Source: Streptomyces sp. NBC_01551 (lineage in GTDB: Bacteria > Actinomycetota > Actinomycetes > Streptomycetales > Streptomycetaceae). From it: DNA of 64,000 nucleotides. Location of the stretch: positions 5,235,501 to 5,299,500 of the forward strand of contig NZ_JAPEPX010000001.1 of assembly GCF_026339935.1 (NCBI RefSeq), written 5' to 3'. Under the pieces are notes generated by a model. That model was given only the letters and a program-made list of their open reading frames with translations. It had not been told where the DNA came from and did not search any database. Positions 36,931 to 46,682 of the stretch are shown piece after piece (the stretch's first letter is position 1; every line of letters begins with the position of its first letter). Position numbers and translations under genes: made by a program.

Positions 36931-38415
36931 ATGCACGAAGCGGACACGCGTACGGACAGGCGTACGGACGGGCGTACGGCCACGGCGGGCCGGCCGGGCC
37001 ACCACCCCGGCCACGTGGTCGTGATCGGCGGCGGCATCGCCGGCCTCGCCGCGGCCCACCGGCTGCTCGCCGACGGCGCCCGGGTCACCCTGCTGGAGGC
37101 CGGCCCCCGGCTCGGCGGCAAGCTGCGCGCCGGCGAACTCGCCGGCGCCCCCGTCGACCTCGGCGCCGAATCCGTGCTCGCCCGCCGCCCCGAGGCCGTG
37201 GCGCTCGCCAGGGCCGTCGGCCTCGGCGAGGCCCTCCAGCCGCCCGCCACCGCCACCGCCCACCTGTGGACCCGGGGCGCCCTGCGGCCCATGCCGCGCG
37301 GCCATGTCATGGGCGTCCCCGGCGACTTGGGGCCGCTCGCCGCCTCCGGGGTGCTCTCCGCCGAGGGCCTGGCCCGGATCGAGGCCGAACACGCGCTGCC
37401 GCCCGCCGAGATCGGCGAGGACGTCGCCGTCGGCGAGTACGTCGCCGCCCGGCTCGGCCACGAGGTCGTCGACCGGCTCGTCGAACCGCTGCTCGGCGGC
37501 GTCTACGCGGGCAACGCCTACCGCATCTCGATGCGGGCCGCCGTACCCCAGCTCTTCGAGGCCGCCCGGACGCACGCGCTGCTGGGCCAGGGAGTACGGG
37601 ACCTCCAGCGCCGCGCGGCGGAGCAGCCCCAGGCGGCCGGTCCCGTCTTCGCCGGGATCGACGGCGGCATCGGCCGCCTCCCGCTCGCCGTGGCCGAGGC
37701 TTGCCGCCGGGCCGGGGCACGGATCAGCACCGGGACCCCGGTGCGCGAGGTCCACCGAGGCGCGCACGGCTGGAAGGTCGTCGCCGACGGCGAGGTCATC
37801 GACGCCGACGCGGTCGTCCTGGCCACCCCGGCCGGACCCGCCGCCCGGCTGCTGGACGGGCTCGCCCCGGCCGCGGCCGCCGAGCTGCGCGCGGTCGAGT
37901 ACGCCTCGATGGCCCTGGTCACGATGGCCTTCCGGCGCTCCGAACTGCCCGATGCGATCGCCGGGGGCGGCGCCAGCGGATTCCTCGTACCGCCCGTGGA
38001 CGGCCGCACGATCAAGGCGTCCACCTTCTCCAGCAACAAGTGGGCCTGGGCCGGCGCCGATCCCGGGCTGTTCCTGCTGCGCACCTCGGTGGGCCGCCAC
38101 GGCGACGAGAAGGACCTCGAACGCGAGGACGCCGACCTGGTGGACGTCTCGCTGCGCGACCTCGGCGAGGCCGTCGGCCTCGCGGCCCGGCCGGTCGCCT
38201 CCACCGTGACCCGCTGGGACGGCGGACTGCCCCAGTACCCCGTCGGACACCTCGCCCGCGTCGAGCGGATCCGGGCCGCCGTCGCGGCCCTGCCCGGCCT
38301 CGCCGTGTGCGGCGCGCTCTACGACGGCGTGGGCATCCCGGCGTGCGTGGCGAGTGCCACACGGGCCGCCGACGTGGTGATGGCCACGTTGGGCACCCCT
38401 GGCACCGACCACTGA
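36931..38415 (+). CDS. cgoX: Coproporphyrinogen III oxidase (oxygen-dependent, HemY type)
   Basis: 494 aa flavoprotein. An N-terminal dinucleotide site ([18 protein letters not shown]) and a second conserved motif ([20 protein letters not shown]) define the HemY family. In actinobacteria this enzyme oxidises coproporphyrinogen III to coproporphyrin III, so the name CgoX fits better than protoporphyrinogen oxidase. Residues 7-18 come from a 12-bp triplicated repeat and are not conserved. Start ATG 36931 is preferred to GTG 36925; neither has a ribosome site. It lies 23 nt before chdC and acts two steps earlier in the same pathway (coproporphyrin ferrochelatase is elsewhere). Confidence 0.93.
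   Translation: MHEADTRTDRRTDGRTATAGRPGHHPGHVVVIGGGIAGLAAAHRLLADGARVTLLEAGPRLGGKLRAGELAGAPVDLGAESVLARRPEAVALARAVGLGEALQPPATATAHLWTRGALRPMPRGHVMGVPGDLGPLAASGVLSAEGLARIEAEHALPPAEIGEDVAVGEYVAARLGHEVVDRLVEPLLGGVYAGNAYRISMRAAVPQLFEAARTHALLGQGVRDLQRRAAEQPQAAGPVFAGIDGGIGRLPLAVAEACRRAGARISTGTPVREVHRGAHGWKVVADGEVIDADAVVLATPAGPAARLLDGLAPAAAAELRAVEYASMALVTMAFRRSELPDAIAGGGASGFLVPPVDGRTIKASTFSSNKWAWAGADPGLFLLRTSVGRHGDEKDLEREDADLVDVSLRDLGEAVGLAARPVASTVTRWDGGLPQYPVGHLARVERIRAAVAALPGLAVCGALYDGVGIPACVASATRAADVVMATLGTPGTDH
36949..36984 (+). repeat. 12-bp tandem triplication in the cgoX 5' end
   Basis: CGTACGGACAGG, CGTACGGACGGG and CGTACGGCCACG run head to tail and encode an Arg/Thr/Asp/Gly stretch before the FAD domain. 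The CGTACGG core is the same heptamer as in the array at 1010-1130. Confidence 0.7.
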
Positions 38416-38438
38416 TCAGCACACGGGACAATGGACAC

Positions 38439-39152
38439 ATGACTGCACCAGAGAAGATTCCCAACGCGGGGAAGAAGGCGAAGGACCTCAACGAGGTCAT
38501 CCGCTACACCCTGTGGTCCGTCTTCAAGCTGAAGGACGTTCTCCCGGAGGACCGCGCCGGCTACGCCGACGAGGTCCAGGAACTCTTCGACCAGCTGGCC
38601 GCCAAGGACATCACCGTCCGCGGCACCTATGACGTCTCCGGCCTGCGCGCCGACGCGGACATCATGATCTGGTGGCACGCCGAGACCTCGGACGAGCTGC
38701 AGACCGCGTACAACCTGTTCCGCCGCACCAGGCTCGGCCGCGCGCTGGAGCCGGTGTGGTCGAACATGGCCCTGCACCGCCCGGCCGAGTTCAACAAGTC
38801 GCACATCCCGGCCTTCCTGGCCGACGAGGTCGCGCGCGACTACGTCAGCGTCTACCCGTTCGTGCGCTCGTACGACTGGTACCTGCTGCCCGACGAGGAC
38901 CGCCGCCGCATGCTCGCCGACCACGGCAAGATGGCCCGCGGCTACCCGGACGTGCGTGCCAACACCGTCGCGTCCTTCTCGCTGGGCGACTACGAGTGGA
39001 TGCTGGCCTTCGAGGCCGACGAGCTCTACCGCATCGTGGACCTCATGCGTCACCTGCGTGCCTCCGAGGCCCGGATGCACGTCCGCGAAGAGGTGCCCTT
39101 CTACACCGGGCGCCGCAAGTCCGTCGCCGATCTGGTGGACGGGCTGGCCTGA
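38439..39152 (+). CDS. chdC: Coproheme decarboxylase (HemQ, chlorite dismutase-like)
   Basis: 237 aa. It converts coproheme III to heme b with H2O2, the last step of the actinobacterial pathway. Expected residues are visible: the catalytic Tyr in [16 protein letters not shown] and the proximal heme His in [15 protein letters not shown]. No ribosome site precedes ATG 38439, but GACAAT lies 6 nt upstream, which suggests a leaderless transcript from its own promoter inside the short gap to cgoX. With hemE and cgoX it shows that this organism uses the coproporphyrin-dependent route. Confidence 0.95.
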   Translation: MTAPEKIPNAGKKAKDLNEVIRYTLWSVFKLKDVLPEDRAGYADEVQELFDQLAAKDITVRGTYDVSGLRADADIMIWWHAETSDELQTAYNLFRRTRLGRALEPVWSNMALHRPAEFNKSHIPAFLADEVARDYVSVYPFVRSYDWYLLPDEDRRRMLADHGKMARGYPDVRANTVASFSLGDYEWMLAFEADELYRIVDLMRHLRASEARMHVREEVPFYTGRRKSVADLVDGLA

Positions 39153-39172
39153 GACCTCCCCTGGGGGGAAGG

Positions 39173-39196
39173 ACCGGAAGACTGACCTCTTCCGGT
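39173..39196. terminator. Convergent terminator after chdC
   Basis: ACCGGAAGA and TCTTCCGGT form a perfect 9-bp stem with a 6-nt loop (CTGACC), 20 nt after the chdC stop and 54 nt before the stop of the opposite gene. Confidence 0.8.
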
Positions 39197-39250
39197 GGAT
39201 CGGGAGGCCTTGCCCCCGAAACGACGCAGCCGGAGATCCCGCCCGGAAGT

Positions 39251-40999
39251 TCAGACGACTGGCGGCAGCGGCACCCTGAGGGTGCCCGCTGCCCGGTCGT
39301 CCAGCGACACCGGTGCGGGCTCCGGATGCGGCGCGCACGTGACACTCCTGCCCGGGGTGTCACCCGTCAGGATGTACCGCTCCACGTGAAGGTCCACGCA
39401 CTCGTTGCGTCCGCCGGCCACTCCGTGGGTGCCCGCTTCCGCCTCCGTGACCAGCGCGGCCGCCGGGCCGAGCCGCCGCAGCAACTCCAGCGCACCCGGG
39501 TACGGGGTCGCCCCGTCCCGTTCCGCCGCGACGATCAGCGTCGGCGGCAGGGGCGTCGGCTGTGAGCCCACGTCGACCGGGCGCTGCCGCAGCCGCCCGG
39601 CCACCGGCCAGTACGCGCACGGCAGGTTCGTGAACGCGTTCGCCCAGGTCTCCAGGGGCGCCCGGCGGGCCAGTTCGGTGTTGTCGCGGTCCCAGGTCTC
39701 CCAGTCGGCGGGCCACGGGGCGTCGTTGCACAGCACCGCCGTGTAGACCGCCGTCGCGTTCTCCGCCTCGGCCGGGCCGTGCGGGCCGGGGCCGGCGAGG
39801 GCGGCCAGCGGGTCCGGATCGCCGTCCAGGAACGCGCTCAGGGCCGCCGCCAGGTCCGGCCAGGCGTCGTCGTAGTAGGCGGCCTGGAGGGCGGCCGCCC
39901 GCAGTTCGCCTGTGCCGACCAGGCCGGCCGCCGGAATACGGGCCACCGCGGCCCGGACGCGTTCGTGACTCGCCTGCACGGCCGCCGGGGTGGCGCCGAG
40001 GCGGTACGCGGCGTGGTGCCGGGCCGCCCAGGCGCGGAAGTCGTACCAGCGGCGCTCGAACGCCGGTGCCTGGGCGAGGTTGTTGCGGTACCAGACGCGG
40101 CGCGGGTCGGGGTCGACCGCCGAGTCGAAGACCATGCGGCGCACGTGGCGCGGGTAGAGCGTGGCGTAGACCGCGCCGAAGTAGGTGCCGTACGAGGCGC
40201 CCATGAAGGTCAGCTTGGGCTCGCCGAGCGCGGCGCGGAGCACGTGCAGGTCGCGGGCGTTGTTGAGGGTCGTGTAGTACGGGAGGGCCGCGCCGGCCCG
40301 CCGCGCGCAGCCGAGCGCGTAGGCTCGGGCTGCGGCGACGCGTTCCTGCTTGTACGCGGGGGAGGGCTCCGCCGGGACCTGGGTGGGGGCCTTCGCGCGG
40401 GCCGCCGGGTCCTGGCAGGACAGCGGGGCGGAGCGGCCGACCCCGCGCGGGGCGTAGCCGACGAGGTCGTAGGCGGCGGCGATCCGGCGCCAGGCGGGGC
40501 GGTCGGCGAGGAGCGGGAAGTACATGCCGGAGGCACCCGGTCCGCCGGGGTTGAAGACGAGGGAGCCCTGGCGGGCGGCGCCGCCGGTCGCGGTGACGCG
40601 GCTGACGGTGAGGGAGATCTGCGGACCGTCGGGCCGGGCGTAGTCGAGCGGGACCCGCAGGGTGGCGCACCGGACGGGCGCGGGCAGCCCCTCGCCGGCG
40701 GGACAGGGCCGGAAGCCCAGCGCGCGCCCACCGACGGCGGCCGCCCGCCGGGCGACGACCTCGGCCCCGGCATCCTCGGCCCCCGTCCCCGCGCCGGGCG
40801 GCGTGCCCGCGGCGGCGTGCCCCGTGCCGGCCGCTGTTCCCGCGCCGGCCCCCGGCCCCGCGATGGGCTTGGGCCCCGTGATCGATGAGGTTGCCGTCGG
40901 GGTGGTGGGGCCGGCCGCGGCCGGTGGGGGTGGGGTGAGGGCCAGGGCCAGGGTGAGGGCCGTCGCGGCCAGCGCGGAGTGTACGGGTGGCGTCCGCAT
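39251..40999 (-). CDS. Secreted S33-family peptidase (tripeptidyl aminopeptidase type)
   Basis: 582 aa alpha/beta hydrolase. A signal peptide (ALAATALTLALALTPPPPAAA) is followed by an Ala/Gly/Thr/Pro-rich linker to about residue 85. The nucleophile elbow is GASYGTYFG; the acid is in AAERDGATPY and the His in EAGTHGVAGG. The oxyanion-hole region LVFNPGGPGASG and a C-terminal TAP-like domain match SlpD/tripeptidyl aminopeptidases, which release N-terminal peptides outside the cell. ATG 40999 has AGGGG upstream. It lies 113 nt downstream of the cysteine-tail membrane protein on the same strand, so co-transcription is possible. Confidence 0.92.
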   Translation of the reverse strand: MRTPPVHSALAATALTLALALTPPPPAAAGPTTPTATSSITGPKPIAGPGAGAGTAAGTGHAAAGTPPGAGTGAEDAGAEVVARRAAAVGGRALGFRPCPAGEGLPAPVRCATLRVPLDYARPDGPQISLTVSRVTATGGAARQGSLVFNPGGPGASGMYFPLLADRPAWRRIAAAYDLVGYAPRGVGRSAPLSCQDPAARAKAPTQVPAEPSPAYKQERVAAARAYALGCARRAGAALPYYTTLNNARDLHVLRAALGEPKLTFMGASYGTYFGAVYATLYPRHVRRMVFDSAVDPDPRRVWYRNNLAQAPAFERRWYDFRAWAARHHAAYRLGATPAAVQASHERVRAAVARIPAAGLVGTGELRAAALQAAYYDDAWPDLAAALSAFLDGDPDPLAALAGPGPHGPAEAENATAVYTAVLCNDAPWPADWETWDRDNTELARRAPLETWANAFTNLPCAYWPVAGRLRQRPVDVGSQPTPLPPTLIVAAERDGATPYPGALELLRRLGPAAALVTEAEAGTHGVAGGRNECVDLHVERYILTGDTPGRSVTCAPHPEPAPVSLDDRAAGTLRVPLPPVV

Positions 41000-41112
41000 G
41001 GCGGCCCCTTCATCTCATCGGCTGGTCCGATGAGATTCCGGGGCCGCCTCCCGGTAAAGGAGCACCGCCGGACCGCGCCGGCGATTGCCCCCGTTGCCGT
41101 AGCGCGGACGGG

Positions 41113-42168
41113 TCAGGAACTGCTGCTGGAGCAGCTGGAGCTGGACGAGCCGCAACTCGAACTGCTGCTGGAGCAGCTGCTGGAGGACGACCCGCAGCTG
41201 GAGCTGGAGGATCCGCAGCCGGACCCGGACGACCCGCAGCCGGAACCGGAGCCGCCGCCACAGCCGGAGCCGCCGCCGCAGCCGCTCGAACCGCCCCCGG
41301 ATCCCCCGTCGCCGCTCGCGCACCACACCACCGGCAGGATCTCGGCGGAGGACGCCCACGCCGCGTCGGAGCCGTGCGACCCGGCGGACCGGCGGTGCCC
41401 GGCCTGGGCCGCCGCCAGCCGGGTGCCGCGCACCGCCGGCACCAGCTGCTCGCGCAGGTACGGGTCGCGCAGCCCCCGCAGCCCGAGCAGCGCCGTCTGC
41501 ACGTGCGGGGTCTGGTTCGTCAGGTACGCCGACCGCATCGCGCGCAGCGCCGTCCGCCCCGCCGGGGTGATCCGCTGCTTGGCCCGCGAGGCCGCGACGG
41601 CGCCGATGACGAGCCCGCCGATCAGCACGGGGAGCACCTTGACGAGGAACGGCACGCGCGAGGTCGGATCCAGCGCGAACCCGAGGATCGTCAGCACCAG
41701 CGAGACCGGCAGCAGGGCCCCGCACAGCACGGCCTGCGTCACGCCCCAGCGCCGCCACCGGCGCCCGGAGCCGGGCGGGCTGATCAGTCCGCGCCCGGCC
41801 AGCCCGTCCCCGATCTCCTGGATCGCGGGATCGGTCATGGCCGCGTACCGCACCTGGTAGAGCCACCCGGACGGCGCGCTCGCGTGCGCCTGGAGCACGG
41901 CCCGCTCGGCGACGTCGACGGCCCGCGCCCCGGGCCGTACCTGCACGATGCCCGGGCCGCCGCCCACCATCCGCTGGTCGCCCAGCAGCGAGACGATGGC
42001 CACGTCGACGACGTTGCCCGGGCCGCCCGCCATGAACGCGGCCTCGGACAGGTCGTGCAGCGCGGGCGCGGCGCCGCCCGGCGAGGGCCGGGACCGGCGC
42101 AGGCCGGCCAGCAGCAGCACGCTGGAGACGATGACGGCGATCCAGATCGCCGAGGCGAGGACGTTCAT
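41113..42168 (-). CDS. TIGR04222-type membrane protein with heptad-cysteine Gly/Ser tail
   Basis: 351 aa. Segment 1 spans about residues 4-22 and segments 2-3 about 143-193, with a cytoplasmic loop between (basic residues after segment 1), which puts the C-terminus in the cytoplasm. Residues 39-130 and 194-250 carry the TIGR04222 pattern ([37 protein letters not shown]). From residue 284 the chain is almost only Gly, Ser and Cys. Cysteines stand at 283, 297, 303, 311, 318, 325, 332, 339 and 346, the last six steps being seven residues each. The start ATG overlaps the stop of the upstream DUF692 enzyme gene by 4 nt. DUF692 enzymes modify cysteines in RiPP precursors, so this tail is the probable substrate. 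Family assignment is from memory of the model. Confidence 0.88.
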   Translation of the reverse strand: MNVLASAIWIAVIVSSVLLLAGLRRSRPSPGGAAPALHDLSEAAFMAGGPGNVVDVAIVSLLGDQRMVGGGPGIVQVRPGARAVDVAERAVLQAHASAPSGWLYQVRYAAMTDPAIQEIGDGLAGRGLISPPGSGRRWRRWGVTQAVLCGALLPVSLVLTILGFALDPTSRVPFLVKVLPVLIGGLVIGAVAASRAKQRITPAGRTALRAMRSAYLTNQTPHVQTALLGLRGLRDPYLREQLVPAVRGTRLAAAQAGHRRSAGSHGSDAAWASSAEILPVVWCASGDGGSGGGSSGCGGGSGCGGGSGSGCGSSGSGCGSSSSSCGSSSSSCSSSSSSCGSSSSSCSSSSS

Positions 42169-43475
42169 GCGGCTCTCCCCACGAGGGCCCGGGCCCAGCG
42201 CACGATCCGGCGGGGCGGGCGCACCCCGGCCCGCTCCTGCCACCATTCGGTGAGCCGGCGCCGGGCCGCCGGGTCGGCCGGCAGGTCCCGGATCAGCAGG
42301 TGCTCGGCGAAGTCCAGCGCGTCGCGGCGGTAGCCGCCGCCCATGGGCCGGTTGCGGGCGTACGCCAGGAACGCCTCGCGGTACGGCTTCTCGCCGCCCA
42401 GGATCCCGGGCAGCTCGGGCGCCACCTTGGCGACGACCCCGGCCCGCTTGGCGGCCAGCGCCCGCGTCTGCACCCGGATCCGCTGCCGGTCGAACCCCTC
42501 GGGCACCGGCGTCCCGGCCACCAGCGCCGACAGCAGCGCGGCCTGTTCCAGCCCGACCCGCGTCCGAGCGGCTTCCAGCCCCGCCGGCGTGTGAGGCGCG
42601 CGGTCCTGGGCGGCGTCCCGGGAAGCGGGAAGGGGCGGGGAGGGGGCGAGCGCCGCAGAGTTCACCACGCCCCGGATCGCCTCGAGTTCCCCGGCGAGCT
42701 CGCCCTCCGGGGGGAAGTCGTCGTCCCGCTCCAGCAGCACGCCGGGCGGGTCCACCCGCCGCCGCAGCTCAGCCAGTACGTCCAGCACGACGCCCGGCAC
42801 CGGGTGCGCGTGGGTGTCGTGCCAGACGCCGTCCCGCTCGAACCCGCCCGCGACGTGCACGTACGCCAGCGCCTCCAGCGGAATCGCGTCCAGCACGGCC
42901 GCCGGGTCCTCGCCCCGGTTCACCCGGTTCGTGTGCAGGTTCGCCACGTCGATCAGCAGCCGCACCCCGGTGCGCTCGACCAGCTCCGTCAGGAACTCGC
43001 CCTCCGTCATCTCCTCGCCGGGCCACGAGAACAGCGCGGCGATGTTCTCCAGCGCCAGCGGCACCGGCAGGGCGTCCTGCGCGATCCGCACGTTCTCGCA
43101 GAGCACGTCCAGCGCGTCCCGCGTGCGCGGCACCGGCAGCAGGTGCCCCGCCTCCAGGGCCGGCGCCGGCGCTGTCGTCCGTACGAACGCGATGTGCTCG
43201 GTGACCAGCGGCGCCCCCAGCGCCACCGCCCGCTCGCCGAGCGCGGCGAGGCTCTCCGGGTCGGGCCGGTGCGCCCCGCCGAGGCCGAGGGAGACCCCGT
43301 GCGGCACGACGCGGACGCCGCGCTCGCGCAGCCGCAGCAGCGAATCCGGCAGGTGGCCCGGGCAGATGTTCTCGGCCACGACCTCGACCCAGTCCAGCCC
43401 CGGCAGCCGCTCCACCGCGTCCGCGATCTCCGGCCGCCAGCCGATGCCCACCCCCAGGTGTGCCATGGGCTTCAT
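42165..43475 (-). CDS. DUF692 (MNIO) iron oxidative enzyme with fused C-terminal domain
   Basis: 436 aa; DUF692 proteins are usually about 280 aa. Residues 1-275 are the TIM-barrel enzyme, with likely iron ligands in [12 protein letters not shown] (His59), VTEHIAFV (His94), [10 protein letters not shown] (Glu143), [13 protein letters not shown] (Asp176, His181), YVHVAGG (His207), DTHAHP (His222) and LLERDDD (Glu249). MNIO enzymes oxidatively remodel cysteine in peptides (MbnB, TglH and related). Residues about 295-436 ([40 protein letters not shown]) resemble the DUF2063/BufC-type partner proteins that MNIOs normally use as separate subunits, so enzyme and partner seem fused. ATG 43475 follows GGGGGG. 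Its stop overlaps the membrane protein start. Confidence 0.9.
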   Translation of the reverse strand: MKPMAHLGVGIGWRPEIADAVERLPGLDWVEVVAENICPGHLPDSLLRLRERGVRVVPHGVSLGLGGAHRPDPESLAALGERAVALGAPLVTEHIAFVRTTAPAPALEAGHLLPVPRTRDALDVLCENVRIAQDALPVPLALENIAALFSWPGEEMTEGEFLTELVERTGVRLLIDVANLHTNRVNRGEDPAAVLDAIPLEALAYVHVAGGFERDGVWHDTHAHPVPGVVLDVLAELRRRVDPPGVLLERDDDFPPEGELAGELEAIRGVVNSAALAPSPPLPASRDAAQDRAPHTPAGLEAARTRVGLEQAALLSALVAGTPVPEGFDRQRIRVQTRALAAKRAGVVAKVAPELPGILGGEKPYREAFLAYARNRPMGGGYRRDALDFAEHLLIRDLPADPAARRRLTEWWQERAGVRPPRRIVRWARALVGRAA

Positions 43476-43636
43476 GTCCCCCCGCCCCCTCTCATCAGTC
43501 CATGTGCCCATGTCATGGCCCCCGCCGGAACAGGCCAACCTCCGGAGGCGGACGTTCAGAGGAACATTTGAGGTTCCCCGGCGCTCCTCCCGCGGCACGG
43601 GGCACCGGGCACGCGACACCGGGGCGGGCCAGGGTC

Positions 43637-44404
43637 TCAGAGCCGCGCCCGCAGGGCCGGGTGGTCCGCGACCACCGTCGCGCTGCCGGGCGCGATCTCC
43701 GTGAAACCGGCGTCCCGGACGACCGGAAGCCCGCTCCCGCCCAGCCGCGCCCACCTCTCGCGCGGGGCCGTCCGTACGGCCAGCCGAAAACCGGAGTCCC
43801 GCCACGCGGTCCGCTCCGCGCCGGTCAGCTCCCACCACGCCAGCTGGGCGGCGTGCCCGGCCTGCGCCATCGCCTTGCCGGCGGACATCTCCAGATCCGG
43901 GTTCAGCCACAGCACGGGCGCGCCGTCCGACGCCGGACCGGCCGGCTCCGGGTCGTCCAGGTCCGTCCCCGACACCTGGAGCTTGGCCAGCTCCTTGGGC
44001 CACCCGTCGAGCGGGACCGGCGGGAACACCCGTACCTCCGCCGCGTCACCGTGCACCGTGACACCCGGCAGGGTCTGCGCCTTGCGCCACTCCGCGCCGC
44101 GCGCCCGCCGGACCACCTTGCGGATCCGCGCGTCCTGCCAGTCCCGCACCGCCTCGGCCCATTCGCCCTCGCCGTGCGAGCGCTCGTCGCTCAGCAGCAC
44201 CAGCACCGCGCGGGCCGCCGTCTCCAGCGCGTCGGTACGGGCCGGGGGTTCGGCCTTCTCGATCCGCACGACCAGCGGGAGCACGAACTGCGGTGCCTCG
44301 TCGCGGGCGATCCGCTCCTGCCGGAACGGGCTGTCCGCCCCGACGGCGGGTACCGGGGTGCTGTCGTCGTGGTGCGTGTCCGGGCTGCTCATCGCGCTGT
44401 TCAT
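43637..44404 (-). CDS. PTH2-family peptidyl-tRNA hydrolase domain protein
   Basis: 255 aa. The C-terminal half has the PTH2 signature ([20 protein letters not shown]) of the archaeal/eukaryal-type peptidyl-tRNA hydrolase, which frees tRNA from stalled peptidyl-tRNA. The N-terminal half (about 20-145) is an extra helical region common to streptomycete versions ([20 protein letters not shown]). The bacterial-type Pth should be elsewhere. Two starts are possible, ATG 44404 or ATG 44392. It is upstream of the DUF692 gene on the same strand with a 161-nt gap, so a shared transcript is possible but unproven. Confidence 0.85.
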   Translation of the reverse strand: MNSAMSSPDTHHDDSTPVPAVGADSPFRQERIARDEAPQFVLPLVVRIEKAEPPARTDALETAARAVLVLLSDERSHGEGEWAEAVRDWQDARIRKVVRRARGAEWRKAQTLPGVTVHGDAAEVRVFPPVPLDGWPKELAKLQVSGTDLDDPEPAGPASDGAPVLWLNPDLEMSAGKAMAQAGHAAQLAWWELTGAERTAWRDSGFRLAVRTAPRERWARLGGSGLPVVRDAGFTEIAPGSATVVADHPALRARL

Positions 44405-44499
44405 CCCCGGCTCATGCCGCTGTTCATCCTCGCAAAGGATGCCAGCCTCCCCCTTCAGGATGATGCCGCGGGGGCTCGGGCCGGGTGAGGATCGAACCC

Positions 44500-45174
44500 A
44501 TGAAGAGCGACCTTTTCGCGTCCGAGCACCTCGCCCAGCCGGCCTCCGCCCCGGGCATGACCCTGCAGAACGCCAAGTCCGTGAAGTACGCCGTCAACGG
44601 TGAAATGCTGGCCCGCCAGGGCTCGATGGTCGCCTTCCGCGGCAACCTCCAGTTCGAGCGCAAGGGCCAGGGCATAGGCGGCATGCTCAAGCGCGCCGTC
44701 ACCGGCGAGGGCCTTGCGCTGATGGCCGTACGCGGACAGGGCGAGGCGTGGTTCGCCCACCAGGCCGGCAACTGCTTCATCATCGACTTCGAGCCGGGCG
44801 ACGCCCTGACCATCAACGGGCGCAACGTGCTCTGCTTCGACTCGACGCTCTCCTACGAGATAAAGATGGTCAAGGGCGCCGGCATGACCGGCGGCGGGCT
44901 CTTCAACAGCCTCTTCACCGGCACCGGCAAGCTCGCCGTGGTCTGCGACGGCCACCCGATCATCATCCCCGTCACCGCCCAGAACCCGGTGTACGTGGAC
45001 ACGGACGCGGTCGTCGGCTGGAGCGCCCGGTTGGAGACGGGCCTGCACCGCTCCCAGTCGGTCGGCTCGATGATCCGCGGCGGCTCGGGCGAGGCCGTCC
45101 AGCTGATGCTGAGCGGCGAGGGCTTCGTCATCGTGCGCCCGAGCGAGCTGACGGAGCACGCGGCCGCGCACTGA
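44500..45174 (+). CDS. AIM24 family protein
   Basis: 224 aa. The whole chain matches the AIM24/TIGR00266 beta-helix fold (AVNGEMLARQGSMVAFRGNL, GLALMAVRGQGEAWFAH, GLFNSLFTGTGKLAVVC). Members occur across bacteria and in yeast mitochondria; their biochemical role is unknown, often tied to membrane organisation. There is no signal or membrane segment. ATG 44500 is preceded by GAGG at 10 nt. It is divergent from the PTH2 gene. The nearby ABC genes start 37 nt after its stop and may be co-transcribed. Confidence 0.88.
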   Translation: MKSDLFASEHLAQPASAPGMTLQNAKSVKYAVNGEMLARQGSMVAFRGNLQFERKGQGIGGMLKRAVTGEGLALMAVRGQGEAWFAHQAGNCFIIDFEPGDALTINGRNVLCFDSTLSYEIKMVKGAGMTGGGLFNSLFTGTGKLAVVCDGHPIIIPVTAQNPVYVDTDAVVGWSARLETGLHRSQSVGSMIRGGSGEAVQLMLSGEGFVIVRPSELTEHAAAH

Positions 45175-45211
45175 GCGGGACCGCACCGAAGACGAAGACG
45201 AGACGAAGACG

Positions 45212-46033
45212 ATGGCCATGCGCCTGGACGCCGTGGGCCGCCGCTACGGCACGCGGCGGCCCTGGGTGCTGCGCGGCGTCTCGATGGAGCTACCGCCCGG
45301 CGCGCTCGTCCGCGTCGAAGGCCGCAACGGTGGCGGCAAGTCCACGCTGCTGCGGCTCGTGGCCGGCATCGACACCCCGACCGAGGGGCGGATCACCGGC
45401 CGCCCGCGCCGCACGGCCTACGTCCCCGAGCGCTTCCCGGCCGCCCTGCCGCTCACCACGGCGACCTACCTCGGCCACCTGGGCCGGATCCACGGGCTGG
45501 CGCGCGCCGAGGCCGAGCGCCGGGCCGCCGAGTGGCTGGAGCGGTTCGGCGCGGCCGGGCACGCCCGCACCCCGCTGGCCGAACTGTCCAAGGGGACCAG
45601 TCAGAAGGTGGCCGTCGCCCAAGCCCTGCTCGCCGCACCGGGGCTGCTCGTCCTCGACGAGGCGTGGACCGGGCTCGACGCGCCCGCGCGCGCCGAGCTG
45701 GACCGGGCCGTCGCCGAGCGGACCGCCGCCGGGGGCACGGTGCTGTTCGTGGACCACGACCCGGCGCGGCTCGCCGGGGCGCCCGACCGGCACTACCGGG
45801 TCGAGGCGGGCGCGTTGGTCCCCGTACGGCAGGGCGCCGACCCCGGGCCCCGGGTGCGGATCGAGGCCGCCGGGCCGCCCGGAGCCGAACCGCCGCCGGG
45901 TCTGGCGGCCGAGCCCCTGCCCGGCGGGGGGTTCCGGCTGACCGTGCCCGCCGCCCGGTCCGACGCGGTGCTGCGCGAGCTGCTCACCGCGCGCCCGCCG
46001 TGGCACATCCGCGACCTGAGGGACATCCCGTGA
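45212..46033 (+). CDS. ABC transporter ATP-binding protein
   Basis: 273 aa. Walker A GRNGGGKST, a slightly unusual signature LSKGTSQKVAVAQAL, Walker B LLVLDEAWTGLD and switch His in VDHDP are present. The last 70 residues are an extension with Pro/Gly-rich sequence and a short beta region. The signature LSKG is typical of ABC-2-type exporters. The stop overlaps the start of the downstream permease (GTGA), so they form one transporter. Substrate unknown. ATG 45212 or 45218 could start it; neither has a strong ribosome site. Confidence 0.88.
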   Translation: MAMRLDAVGRRYGTRRPWVLRGVSMELPPGALVRVEGRNGGGKSTLLRLVAGIDTPTEGRITGRPRRTAYVPERFPAALPLTTATYLGHLGRIHGLARAEAERRAAEWLERFGAAGHARTPLAELSKGTSQKVAVAQALLAAPGLLVLDEAWTGLDAPARAELDRAVAERTAAGGTVLFVDHDPARLAGAPDRHYRVEAGALVPVRQGADPGPRVRIEAAGPPGAEPPPGLAAEPLPGGGFRLTVPAARSDAVLRELLTARPPWHIRDLRDIP

Positions 46034-46668
46034 CCGCTCTGCTGCGCTACCAGGGGGCCCTCTTGCTGCGCTCGCAGCGCTGGCTCGCGCCGGTGCTGCT
46101 GTACGCCGCGTTCCTGGCCGTCGGGTTCCGCCCCGGGGATCCCGTACCGGACTCGCTGGGCTACGCGGCCGCCGCGCTGGTCCCGGTGACGGCCTGGCTG
46201 GTGCGGATCTGCGTCACGGTCGAACCCGACGCGGCGCGGGACTGCGCCGCCGCCGCTGCCGGTCCGGTACGGGCGCACGCGGCGGCCCTGCTCACCGGGC
46301 TCGGCTGGGGCTTCGGCGCCGGGGTGCTCGGCGCCGTCGCGGTGCTGCTGCTCGGCGACCGCGCCGGTACGACCCTCCCCGCGGCCGCCCTGGCCGGGGC
46401 CTCGGCGGTGCTGGTGTGCGCGCTGACGGGCGCGGCCGTGGGCGCCCTGTGCGCCCGGCCGCTGCTGCGGGCGCCCGGGTACGCGGTCGGGGCGGCGGGC
46501 CTGGGCTGCCTGCTGGCTCTGGTCACGGCGGGCTCGCCGGCCCGGGTGGCGGTCAGCGCCCTGGTGGGGGGCTCGGTGGCGCTCCCCTTGGGCGCCCTGG
46601 CGGGCGCGGCGGTGACGGCCTGCGCGGTCGGCGTGGCCGCCTGCCTCGTCGCCGCGCGGCGCGGGTGA
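46030..46668 (+). CDS. ABC transporter membrane protein
   Basis: 212 aa, very Ala/Leu/Val-rich with about six membrane segments (for example WLAPVLLYAAFLAVGF, AVAVLLLGD, LGCLLALVTAG). It begins at GTG 46030 overlapping the ATPase stop. No family motif is recognisable, but coupling to the ATPase and six-segment topology point to an ABC-2-type permease. The substrate is unknown. Confidence 0.8.
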   Translation: MTALLRYQGALLLRSQRWLAPVLLYAAFLAVGFRPGDPVPDSLGYAAAALVPVTAWLVRICVTVEPDAARDCAAAAAGPVRAHAAALLTGLGWGFGAGVLGAVAVLLLGDRAGTTLPAAALAGASAVLVCALTGAAVGALCARPLLRAPGYAVGAAGLGCLLALVTAGSPARVAVSALVGGSVALPLGALAGAAVTACAVGVAACLVAARRG

Positions 46669-46682
46669 GTACGCTCTCAGGC

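Noticed and set aside
40979..41860. Plus-strand frame rich in Glu, Gln, Leu and Pro opposite the cysteine tail
   Set aside because: It is the complement of Gly/Ser/Cys codons; no ribosome site and no homology pattern, while the minus-strand frame is coupled to DUF692.
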